NCBI GenBank assembly: GCA_964592475.1 | Contig: CAZQEZ010000212.1 | Location: forward strand, 1 to 6,325 | Source of the DNA: CAZQEZ01 sp964592475 | Lineage (GTDB): Bacteria; Bacteroidota; Bacteroidia; Cytophagales; Cyclobacteriaceae | Length of the DNA: 6,325 bases | Direction: 5' to 3' | Part shown: piece after piece, positions 1-6,325 of the stretch | How the letters are laid out: each line of letters opens with the position of its first letter | Position numbering within the stretch: position 1 is the stretch's first letter | Notes under the pieces: model-generated | What the model saw: the letters and a program-made list of their open reading frames with translations, nothing else | What the model was told of the DNA's origin: nothing | Databases searched by the model: none | Made by a program: the position numbers and the translations under genes

Positions 1-46
1 AGTCTCGTTAGATTCGCACATAGCTTTTTTCAAAAACTAAACACTT

Positions 47-89
47 AAGGCATATATCGCAAGCATAATTTATTTCTTGCGATTGCCTT
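47..89 (-). terminator. Stem-loop, likely transcription terminator of the beta-helix gene
   Basis: An inverted repeat lies 42 bases past the stop codon of the beta-helix gene. Bases 56-63 (ATCGCAAG) pair perfectly with 76-83 (CTTGCGAT). Bases 47-52 (AAGGCA) extend the stem by pairing with 84-89 (TGCCTT), leaving a 3-base bulge (TAT, 53-55) on one side. The loop is 12 bases (64-75) and AT-rich. Read on the minus strand, the stem is followed by an interrupted T-rich stretch (roughly positions 41 to 32) rather than a clean U-tract. The position after the last gene of a two-gene unit fits an intrinsic terminator, though the weak U-tract leaves room for an mRNA 3'-end stabilising hairpin. Confidence 0.6.
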
Positions 90-130
90 GGGTTATGATA
101 AAGCATCTTTGAAAATTCTTCATCCAATGA

Positions 131-2380
131 TTAATTTTGTCTATTTTTTTCATTTAAGCTTTTTCTATACTGATCGATATAAAGCCCCATTTTGTCAAAT
201 GGCAATGCCTCAAAGCCCGGAATTCTTTCAAAAACCTCAGTATCGTGCCTCAGGTTAAAATCTTCGTTTTCATAATCGACAAACCCAGGGTCACTGTCTG
301 TTCGGTAATTATTTTCCAGTTCACATTGAGCATGTTCGCCTTTCAACAAAAGTATTTCTTCAGGTCCGCCAACAATGAGATTTCCAGATACTACATTTCT
401 TCGTGGCCTCATTCCCTCCCACTCTTTTCCGTCAATAATAGGATTTAAATAATTCACTAACTCGGGATATCTTTCCGAATAAGGACTCTGATAAATATTA
501 ACATTCTGTGTCAAACGCCTTCTAAGAAGACCATTCTCACCAAACATATTAGGACCAGTCCCTTTAGCCCATGTAGAAAAAGGATCTGATATTTCCACGG
601 TATAAGAAATTGGCTCGATCACCATGTTGTTTTTCATTTTCAAATCCCAGCCACTATTCGAGAATAACACCCCGTGTTTTGTGTTCATTTTATAAAATAC
701 ATTGCCGTAAACCAATACATCAGTGCTGGAATCATCGCAATAAATGCCCATATTCATTCGGTTAGGATTGCCGATATGGTGAAAATAGTTGTACCGAAGG
801 ATGTTCCCACGGTCACTGGGATCACGGCCAATATACCAAGGGGAAGTATCGTCCGAATTCAAGGTGACATGGTGAATGTTATTGTACTCGAAGAGGTGTT
901 CATTGCCATGAACATAAATGCCTTGCCATTCGGAATCAAATATTTCGCAATGGCTAATTCTGTTTCCGACACCGTCAATATTTATCCCTGCCCAAAGAAA
1001 TTTATTACGTCGATTATAGTTGTGGGTTTTGCAGTTTTCTACATAGTTATTGCCAGCTGTTAATTGACGTTTATCTCCGCCACTTACATAGATGCCTCCA
1101 CTTCCGGTATTGTACACATCACAGCTTAAAATACCGTGGTTGGATCCGGCCTTGCGATCCCAATGGGTATATTTATAGATGTGCCCTTGCAAATTCCCTA
1201 TTCTTCCAGAAATGGGTACACCCTCGTAGTCATCATGGGTAACAAATGGAAATGTCTGTTTGGCACCCTGGCCCATAAATATACCACTGGTACCTACATT
1301 CCTGACTGTGCAGCCCGCTATTAGATTATGGATTCCCCTTTCCATGTAAATACCAATGCCTCTGCCTGCCTCAATCGTCAGATCTTGGATGGTAACATAG
1401 CTGGCGCCTTCCAAACTAATAATAGGATCTTCTAAAACAGAAACCATCACTGATTCTTCGGAGATCGGTTCGGGTGGCCAAAAATACAATATGCCCGATT
1501 CCCTATCTAAATACCACTCTCCAGGGCTATCCAATTCATCCAATATATTGTAGGCAACGTATTGCTGAAAGTCACGCCCGCTTCCAACACCATACATGGA
1601 TGGCATGGACAGTTTTACTTGTTTCGTTTTTGGATTGATTGACTCAACCAAAATATTATCATCGGCGTAACCTGCCATAAAAGTACCCTGAAACCACACA
1701 TCTTTTATTCCGGTCCAAACTTCATGTTGGGGGTCTGTATATTCAAAAATACCTCCACGATTGCTATAATCTTGTGTTCGTGGTACAGAGCCCTTGTCGA
1801 TGACCTTTCCAATCTTAATGTATCCCTTATTAGGATATCTCGCAAGAGTCATGGGTTCGTCGTTAAAGAAGACTTCAAGTGGGGCCGGCACTACCGGCAT
1901 CGCATGTCCATACTGCCTGATCTTACCGTATTCTCTGATGCCTTGTTCCTTAAGATTTACCTGTAGCACATGAGGAGCGGCAGTTGATGAAAGTCTTTTA
2001 AGTATGGCACTATTAGTCACTTTTTGAAAAGCATCAGCGGGAATACTTTTACCTCCTGTGACCCTCACCTCCTGATCCGGGAGTGTTCTCCAGACAATGG
2101 GAGCTTGTGGTTCACCAGCATCATTCTCATTTAGTATCAATGGGTTTTCATGATCGTATTGCCCTTGACCGATCCATACGGTTATTCCGCCTTCGGATAG
2201 ACCATTGGTTGTCTTGTAGTGTCGGATCAAATCTCTAGCTGCTTCTAGTGTAGCCACAGGCTTCTCTTTTGTTCCGGGATAACTATCATCCCCTTTTTTG
2301 GAAACGAACACCTCTTGCGCGTTAGTCGTAAACATCAAGCATATCGTAAAAAATAGCATTGTGAAAAGACGTTTTCCCAT
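131..2380 (-). CDS. Secreted right-handed parallel beta-helix protein, GH141-like putative glycoside hydrolase
   Basis: This 749-residue protein most likely hydrolyses a glycosidic bond in a complex polysaccharide outside the cytoplasm. Residues 1-21 form a signal peptide (basic MGKR, hydrophobic core, ...TTNA before Q22). Residues 23-52 carry the opening typical of secreted beta-helix enzymes (VFVSKKGDD, PGTKEKP, TLEAARDLIR). Residues ~165-305 hold an inserted segment with FFNDEPMTLARYPN and LDSPGEWYLDRESGILYFWP. From ~325 onward there are degenerate PbH1-type coils rich in G, N and I, with YIGRDPSDRGNILRYNYFHH (516-535) and an acidic GIYCDDSS (545-552); aspartates in these two stretches are catalytic candidates. 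The overall pattern resembles GH141, whose characterised members include a fucosidase and a xylanase; that assignment comes from recalled family features, not an alignment. The ATG at 2380 was chosen because the frame's earlier possible start is a GTG at 2440 that would put 20 non-signal residues ahead of the signal peptide. It lies 66 bases after the preceding gene, probably in the same operon. No type IX secretion C-terminal domain is apparent. Confidence 0.8.
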   Translation of the reverse strand: MGKRLFTMLFFTICLMFTTNAQEVFVSKKGDDSYPGTKEKPVATLEAARDLIRHYKTTNGLSEGGITVWIGQGQYDHENPLILNENDAGEPQAPIVWRTLPDQEVRVTGGKSIPADAFQKVTNSAILKRLSSTAAPHVLQVNLKEQGIREYGKIRQYGHAMPVVPAPLEVFFNDEPMTLARYPNKGYIKIGKVIDKGSVPRTQDYSNRGGIFEYTDPQHEVWTGIKDVWFQGTFMAGYADDNILVESINPKTKQVKLSMPSMYGVGSGRDFQQYVAYNILDELDSPGEWYLDRESGILYFWPPEPISEESVMVSVLEDPIISLEGASYVTIQDLTIEAGRGIGIYMERGIHNLIAGCTVRNVGTSGIFMGQGAKQTFPFVTHDDYEGVPISGRIGNLQGHIYKYTHWDRKAGSNHGILSCDVYNTGSGGIYVSGGDKRQLTAGNNYVENCKTHNYNRRNKFLWAGINIDGVGNRISHCEIFDSEWQGIYVHGNEHLFEYNNIHHVTLNSDDTSPWYIGRDPSDRGNILRYNYFHHIGNPNRMNMGIYCDDSSTDVLVYGNVFYKMNTKHGVLFSNSGWDLKMKNNMVIEPISYTVEISDPFSTWAKGTGPNMFGENGLLRRRLTQNVNIYQSPYSERYPELVNYLNPIIDGKEWEGMRPRRNVVSGNLIVGGPEEILLLKGEHAQCELENNYRTDSDPGFVDYENEDFNLRHDTEVFERIPGFEALPFDKMGLYIDQYRKSLNEKNRQN

Positions 2381-2446
2381 TTTCAAATCTGATTTTATGT
2401 CATAACTGAATATAGCTTTTGCAAACAATTCAACTATCACTTATGA

Positions 2447-5347
2447 TTAATTTTTAAACTTGTTGATAAGGTCTGGACTTCGTTTTTCAGGCGAAATTTG
2501 AAACTGAATGAGTTTACTGTTGACTAGCTTTCCTTCGACGACAGTATTATGCGGTGAATGCAGTTTGAAATCCACATCCCAGTCTTTGGGCCATGCAGGG
2601 AAAAGGTAAATGTCATCTCCTTCATATTGCATTAGCATGCGCTGCAGGGCTGTCATGGCGACTGAACCATGACATTGGTCGGGAACCCAGTCATAATTGG
2701 GTCCCCACATGGTCGGAAAACGATAAACAGTGGTTCCTGCATTAAAATATTCTGCCATCAATTCAGTGGCCTGTTCTGTTAATCCCAGGTAAGCTGCTTT
2801 TATAGAGTGCTGCTGCCAACCCCGATTTTCTCGGGATTCGCGTGAATTAAATGTTCTTATTGCTATATCAAGGTTGTCTTTGCCAACAGTATATCTGCGA
2901 TAAGGGAAAACGGCATATAACTCAGGGTTTTCGATATTTTGCTTGCCACTGTATTCATAGGCAGGTGCCAGTAATTTTTCCCCATCCGCTTCCCGCATGG
3001 GAATTTCAGGTAGCTCCGTGATTAATCTCTTGTATTGATTGCGCTGAGATTTGGTTAATGCCGATTCCGGCAGTTTTAATAATTCGGCGCAAACCTTGTT
3101 TATTCCAACTATTTCGGGCAAAGGATTTACTGCAGTATTATAGGTTTCCAGTGCCATAGCAGGGTCAAAAAGGATTTTCCCATTCTCGTCACGCCCCCAA
3201 TGCTGATCAAAAAAGGTCATCACTTCTGTTACCACCGGAAGGATTAGCTCATTCAACGTTTTATCATCTTGGGTAAATGTATAGTAGTCCAGCGCCATCA
3301 GTGAAAATTCCAATCCGCTTTGCCAATAGTATCGAATGAAGGTATTCATTGTTTTATCCACAGGCATATCGGCGGGCCGGTCGTGTCCGTAGTTTGACTC
3401 GGCAAAAGTTCCCCAGTGGCGCATGGTCTCGATATAAAATGCACCTTCGTGTCCGTAGTAAGTTTTTGTGGCATATTGTCGGATATCCAACACATCTTTA
3501 TACATCTTTAACAGCGGTTGTATTAAATCGAAGTCACCAGCTTCCAGCATCGACCAGTAAGGCAGCCTGGTGTTTTGCCACCAGTAGGGGCCTCCCCACG
3601 CCCGGTAATCGGCATCAAAACCTCCAACTCGGTTATCCAGGTTTTTGGTATCTACCGTAAGAATGGAACCGTTGAATTTTATGGGTGAATTTCCTCTCCC
3701 CGAACAGGCATTCATGTATCGTTGTAAATTGTAATTCTTTGAAATATTGGCCACTTTTTCTTTTTCTTCCTCGTTTTGGGTACTCACAAAAATATGACTC
3801 CTGTTCCAAAACGATTGCCACCAGTCAGTATGGTCTTTAAATCGGTTTTTCCGTGATTCTGATATTACCTTGCTGGCGATTATGCTTATCTCTTTTTTCC
3901 ATTGATCCAGACTGTTGGTTTGAGCTGTTAATGCAAATACAGATACAGAAAAGTTATTTAATGCTTCATCTGTTTCTAGTTTTTCAGATGAGATTTTGTG
4001 CAACTGTTCTGAATGGATTAATCCTCCAAAAGTATTTTGAAGCAGCGGATCTTTGCCTTCCTTTATGTATCCTTCCAATCCCTGCATTGTCAGGTTGGAT
4101 TCCCATATCGATCGTTCATTTCTGTGCGCCCATATCACGTTTTCCCCGGCATCTTCAAGTAGGGTATCTTTCTCAACAACAGCTGATTTTAATCCATAAG
4201 CCGAATGCAACTCTGGACTATTTTCTGCTATTTCTCTTTGTTCCAATCTCCATGGTTCTGTTGTGACTGAGGCTTTAATCTTTTGCTTACTGTTTATATC
4301 TAACTCAACCACCGGATGATTAGCGTCCACCCAAACATCAATGGACAGTTTTTCTTTAGCTTTTCCAGCTTCAATATGGATTACTCCATCCTTCAAAATC
4401 AATTCCTGCGAAAATGGTGCTCCATTCCTAAAAGGATTTGGTGAAAGCGATAACCTAACTTTTCCGAGTTTCAACAACCGGGCATTTTCACTCCAGGCAT
4501 CTGTTTTTGAAAGATAAAATAACAAATCCCCGTTTTCTTCCACCCAGAGATTAATCCCGATGTCCCCATTTCCTGCCGGCATGGAACCGAGGGAATTTTT
4601 TGAAGGTGAATTCCAGAGAACGTTACAATCATCTATCGTATTAACTGATAAAATTTTATTCAATTCGCGAACAATATTTTTTACCGATTGATTTGCCATA
4701 ATCTGATAACCTTCTAGTTTCCAGTGAAACCTGTCCAGTTTTGCATGATGTAACTTATTCGACACCAGCCCATACAAATCGTTTATGACGATGTTATATT
4801 GTTTCATCACACCGACTGCCCATTCATTTCGCTGGGTAATAGTAGGATTAATTTCTTCATTAAGTTCAGCTTTATCTTGCTCCGTTACGGGGGTTGTGCT
4901 TGCCCAAATCAGTTTTGTACCCTTTGAATTTTCAATTAGGGTTTGAACATACTTTTCGAGCAACGGAACATATTCATCATCTTTGATACGTCCTTGCGGC
5001 CAACCGTGTAATCCGATATTGAATTGAATAACATCGTAATGTTTTGAAGACACTACATTCTGTAGGTCAGCAAAAAGATGCTCGCTGTTCAAATGTTTTG
5101 GTGTCAACCAGCAATCAACATTAGCAGTCTTTTTCAGGCTATCAATTACAAGTTGGCGAAAGCCATTCATTACAGAATCGCCGATTAACAGAACATTCTT
5201 CAGACTGTCGTTCTTTTCCAGAGCCGGATAAAACTTCCATGGGCCACCCTCGGAGTGTAGTCCCAATTCTTCATCTGTCTGCGCATGGGCAAAAACAACT
5301 TGTAAACCAAAAACTAAGAAAATAATCAGATATCGCAGTGTTTTCAT
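2447..5347 (-). CDS. Secreted two-module enzyme: SGNH esterase domain plus DUF5703/GH95-like glycosidase domain
   Basis: This 966-residue exported protein probably removes ester groups and also cleaves a glycosidic bond. Residues 1-22 are a signal peptide (...VVFAHA before Q23). Residues ~50-230 are an SGNH/GDSL domain: block I is GDSVMNG with nucleophile S58, block III is FNIGLHGW (N110) in place of the usual GxND, and block V is DRFH (D205, H208). A second module starts near 241 with VLWNSPSKNSLGSMPAGNGD, the signature of the DUF5703 N-terminal region, a beta-rich domain to ~480. An alpha-helical barrel of the six-hairpin glycosidase type follows (~500-925): KFNGSIL (557-563), WWQNTRLPYW (589-598, aligned to the GH95 N-I-N-L-Q-M-N-Y-W segment), YGHEGAFYIETMRHWG (631-646), PDQCHGS (889-895), LFPAWP (915-920). 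A small beta tail ends the protein. The start at ATG 5347 directly precedes the signal peptide. Substrate is unknown; GH95-type alpha-fucosidase or galactosidase activity is only a guess. The beta-helix gene follows 66 bases downstream. Confidence 0.87.
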   Translation of the reverse strand: MKTLRYLIIFLVFGLQVVFAHAQTDEELGLHSEGGPWKFYPALEKNDSLKNVLLIGDSVMNGFRQLVIDSLKKTANVDCWLTPKHLNSEHLFADLQNVVSSKHYDVIQFNIGLHGWPQGRIKDDEYVPLLEKYVQTLIENSKGTKLIWASTTPVTEQDKAELNEEINPTITQRNEWAVGVMKQYNIVINDLYGLVSNKLHHAKLDRFHWKLEGYQIMANQSVKNIVRELNKILSVNTIDDCNVLWNSPSKNSLGSMPAGNGDIGINLWVEENGDLLFYLSKTDAWSENARLLKLGKVRLSLSPNPFRNGAPFSQELILKDGVIHIEAGKAKEKLSIDVWVDANHPVVELDINSKQKIKASVTTEPWRLEQREIAENSPELHSAYGLKSAVVEKDTLLEDAGENVIWAHRNERSIWESNLTMQGLEGYIKEGKDPLLQNTFGGLIHSEQLHKISSEKLETDEALNNFSVSVFALTAQTNSLDQWKKEISIIASKVISESRKNRFKDHTDWWQSFWNRSHIFVSTQNEEEKEKVANISKNYNLQRYMNACSGRGNSPIKFNGSILTVDTKNLDNRVGGFDADYRAWGGPYWWQNTRLPYWSMLEAGDFDLIQPLLKMYKDVLDIRQYATKTYYGHEGAFYIETMRHWGTFAESNYGHDRPADMPVDKTMNTFIRYYWQSGLEFSLMALDYYTFTQDDKTLNELILPVVTEVMTFFDQHWGRDENGKILFDPAMALETYNTAVNPLPEIVGINKVCAELLKLPESALTKSQRNQYKRLITELPEIPMREADGEKLLAPAYEYSGKQNIENPELYAVFPYRRYTVGKDNLDIAIRTFNSRESRENRGWQQHSIKAAYLGLTEQATELMAEYFNAGTTVYRFPTMWGPNYDWVPDQCHGSVAMTALQRMLMQYEGDDIYLFPAWPKDWDVDFKLHSPHNTVVEGKLVNSKLIQFQISPEKRSPDLINKFKN

Positions 5348-5469
5348 TTGTTTAAAATTTGATTTTTAATTGTCAGATGGAATCTTTGACGATTAAAATA
5401 ATCATTGCCCTGTGTGTTTAATGATGATTTTAATCGTGCAGATTTCATGTTATTTTTCATTTTCATTTC
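5348..5469 (-). promoter_or_regulatory. Probable promoter/leader region of the two-enzyme unit
   Basis: This 122-base gap is the only non-coding DNA ahead of the two-module enzyme gene and is strongly AT-rich. It contains the inverted repeat at 5389-5437. I could not find a good match to the Bacteroidota promoter (TTTG ... TAnnTTTG) on the minus strand. The 20 bases before the ATG are almost only A and T (minus strand ...AAATTTTAAACAA) with no Shine-Dalgarno, as is usual in Bacteroidota. The promoter call rests on position only. Confidence 0.35.
5389..5437. repeat. Imperfect inverted repeat in the promoter-proximal spacer
   Basis: Arms 5389-5406 and 5420-5437 are reverse complements over 18 positions with a single mismatch, separated by a 13-base spacer (GCCCTGTGTGTTT). 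The arms are AT-rich and symmetrical around the spacer. The element sits between the remnant PLP-enzyme stop codon (5470) and the start of the two-module enzyme gene (5347), 42 bases before that ATG. No T-tract follows on either strand, so it is not a textbook intrinsic terminator. It could end transcription from upstream, act as an operator for a dimeric regulator, or form a leader hairpin; the sequence alone does not decide. Confidence 0.6.
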
Positions 5470-5613
5470 TTAGTAAAGATTTGCATCAATTCCGCCGTTA
5501 TGCAAAAACGAAATATTGAATCCGGGCTTTAACTTATTCTTTTTTATTAAATCCATCAACCCATAGAAAGCCCTTCCGGTATAGATAGGATCTAATAATA
5601 CTCCATTATTTAC
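5470..5613 (-). pseudogene. C-terminal remnant of a D-cysteine desulfhydrase / ACC deaminase family PLP enzyme
   Basis: Reading down from 5613 to the TAA at 5472-5470 gives 47 residues that begin VNNGVLLDPIYTGRAFYGL, continue with a helix (MDLIKKNKLKPG) and end with ISFLHNGGIDANLY. This matches the C-terminal end of the PLP-dependent D-cysteine desulfhydrase / 1-aminocyclopropane-1-carboxylate deaminase family, where the pattern EGIxLDPVYTGKAxxGLxDL...VLFIHTGG is conserved. Full-length members are about 300-350 residues, so roughly 85 percent of the gene is missing. The same frame stays open to 5676 (TGA at 5679-5677), but there it overlaps the hydrolase gene in another frame, and there is no start codon placing the conserved segment in a complete protein. 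The family HTGG is HNGG here, which may reflect decay. The remnant abuts the hydrolase stop (5612-5610), so the breakpoint lies around 5613-5635. I infer that it is non-functional. Confidence 0.75.
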
Positions 5614-6325
5614 TTTATAACATTCTTCAACCACCCCAAAACAACATCCTGCTGGTCTTTTTGAAATCGGCAGATATCATCGGGTGTTCTGAATTGAAAA
5701 TTCTCTTTGTTTGTCCAAGCTTTTTGGGCTTTTTCCACACAATCCACGATATCATTATGAGTAGTGAAACGGTCGTGCAAGGGCGCATAAATCAGCACAT
5801 TGCGCGGAGCAATCAGTTGAATAACATCGTCGTAATCGTAAGATATTTTTGCTTCCTGATTGTTGTAAAGACCTAGTTTAGGCAATACATGATGCCATTC
5901 CCATAAACGACGGATTCCGCCTGTTGGCTTTTTGTCAGTATCGGAGCGCATTGGTGTGAATCCGCTAAAAGAGGCTACTCCTGCAATTCTTTTATCCAGC
6001 GCAGCAGCATATAATCCAACCATTCCTCCGTAGGAAAAACCACAGATATAAATTTTTGAAGGATCGGTTTCCGGGACTTCTTCCTCTGCAATCCCCTTTC
6101 CATCTACCAAATAATCAATCACTTGGCTTACATCTGAAACAGCCCGACCTAAAAGTGACCAGTGCGGATATTCATCATAAAAACCAAATGCACTGGTAAT
6201 CTGGTCGCCAAAGCCAAACTGGTCATACCCCACAACAATATAACCTTCCTGCGCCAATCGCCAGTAAATAGTGGTTCCCTGCACACCATACCCTTCGTTG
6301 CTGCCATGCGAATAGTTCCAGGGAT
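5610..6325 (-). CDS. Alpha/beta-hydrolase family protein (putative esterase), 5' end beyond the window
   Basis: The frame is open from the window edge to the TAA at 5612-5610, giving about 238 visible C-terminal residues. A GTG at 6284 is not the true start, because upstream codons in the same frame encode the conserved oxyanion-side strand (NYSHGSNEGYG). The next motifs, numbered from that GTG codon, are VVGYDQFGFGDQ (17-28), a helix beginning WSLLGRAVSDVSQVIDYL (42-59), and the nucleophile elbow CGFSYGG with S84 (codon 6035-6033). The likely acid is D171 in YAPLHDRFTTHND. The only histidine after D171 is H176, five residues later, so the usual late His of the triad is not obvious. The layout resembles acetyl-xylan-esterase-like and Abhydrolase_7-type hydrolases of Bacteroidota and Planctomycetes; the substrate is unknown. 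The final residues (...GWLKNVIK) overlap DNA that also reads as the PLP-enzyme remnant, so its stop codon may be provided by foreign sequence. Confidence 0.85.
   Translation of the reverse strand, partial: PWNYSHGSNEGYGVQGTTIYWRLAQEGYIVVGYDQFGFGDQITSAFGFYDEYPHWSLLGRAVSDVSQVIDYLVDGKGIAEEEVPETDPSKIYICGFSYGGMVGLYAAALDKRIAGVASFSGFTPMRSDTDKKPTGGIRRLWEWHHVLPKLGLYNNQEAKISYDYDDVIQLIAPRNVLIYAPLHDRFTTHNDIVDCVEKAQKAWTNKENFQFRTPDDICRFQKDQQDVVLGWLKNVIK

Noticed and set aside
674..1063. A 129-codon plus-strand open frame opposite the beta-helix gene
   Set aside because: It lies wholly inside a clear minus-strand gene with motif support; its translation shows no domain-like pattern and is explained as an antisense shadow. 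The same holds for other plus-strand frames at 245-448, 1136-1324, 1724-1966, 3349-3660, 3853-4266 and 5661-5876.
2381..2446. Possible internal promoter in the 66-base gap between the two enzyme genes, with a partial match (TATATTCA) to TAnnTTTG and 6-base inverted repeats (2400-2405 and 2441-2446)
   Set aside because: The -7-like box misses key positions, the upstream element is not properly spaced, and 6-base inverted repeats are expected by chance in AT-rich DNA.
3633..3821. A 62-codon minus-strand frame inside the two-module enzyme gene
   Set aside because: It is an out-of-frame overlap within a well-supported coding sequence and has no recognisable features.
131..5347. Type IX secretion C-terminal sorting domains on the two exported enzymes
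   Set aside because: Neither C-terminus (ending ...RKSLNEKNRQN and ...SPDLINKFKN) shows the beta-rich sorting-domain pattern; both look like the natural ends of the catalytic modules.
5344..5466. A 40-codon minus-strand frame (starting MKMKNNMKSA) whose TGA overlaps the ATG of the two-module enzyme gene as ATGA
   Set aside because: The composition is what AT-rich spacer DNA gives by chance (Lys/Asn rich), it contains the inverted repeat, and no recognisable motif is present. The ATGA overlap is intriguing for translational coupling, but the evidence is too thin to call a gene.
1..6325. CRISPR arrays, tRNA or rRNA genes, insertion sequences, defence systems
   Set aside because: No regularly spaced repeats, no tRNA cloverleaf in the short gaps, no transposase motif, and no terminal inverted repeats flanking the recombination junction were visible.

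Overview
The window looks like accessory chromosomal DNA of a member of the Bacteroidota. The DNA is AT-rich, two proteins start with Bacteroidota-style signal peptides ending in ...AQ, recognisable Shine-Dalgarno sequences are missing, and the gene content is that of a carbohydrate-degrading locus. No SusC/SusD pair, sensor or sulfatase lies inside the window, so calling it part of a polysaccharide utilisation locus is an inference. All credible genes are on the minus strand, so transcription runs from high to low coordinates.

Region by region, in transcription order: (1) 6325-5610 is the 3' part of an alpha/beta-hydrolase (esterase or peptidase-like) gene whose start lies outside the window. 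(2) 5613-5470 encodes, in a different frame and with no start of its own, the C-terminal ~47 residues of a PLP-dependent D-cysteine desulfhydrase / ACC deaminase family enzyme. It is a gene remnant that abuts the hydrolase stop codon and marks a recombination junction. (3) 5469-5348 is a short AT-rich spacer holding an 18-bp-arm imperfect inverted repeat. (4) 5347-2447 is a large secreted two-module enzyme: an N-terminal SGNH (GDSL-type) esterase domain followed by a DUF5703 / GH95-like six-hairpin glycosidase domain. (5) 2380-131 is a secreted right-handed parallel beta-helix protein resembling GH141-type glycosidases. (6) 89-47 is a stem-loop in terminator position.

Functional reading (inference): the two-module enzyme and the beta-helix enzyme are 66 bases apart on the same strand and are probably co-transcribed. 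Both carry signal peptides, so they would act in the periplasm or at the cell surface. An esterase module, a GH95-like glycosidase module and a GH141-like beta-helix together suggest attack on an acylated, perhaps fucose- or rhamnose-decorated, plant or algal polysaccharide. The upstream alpha/beta-hydrolase could be a further esterase, but the broken gene between them means common ancestry of the whole cluster should not be assumed. The most unusual items are the esterase-glycosidase fusion and the truncated PLP-enzyme tail spliced to the hydrolase 3' end.
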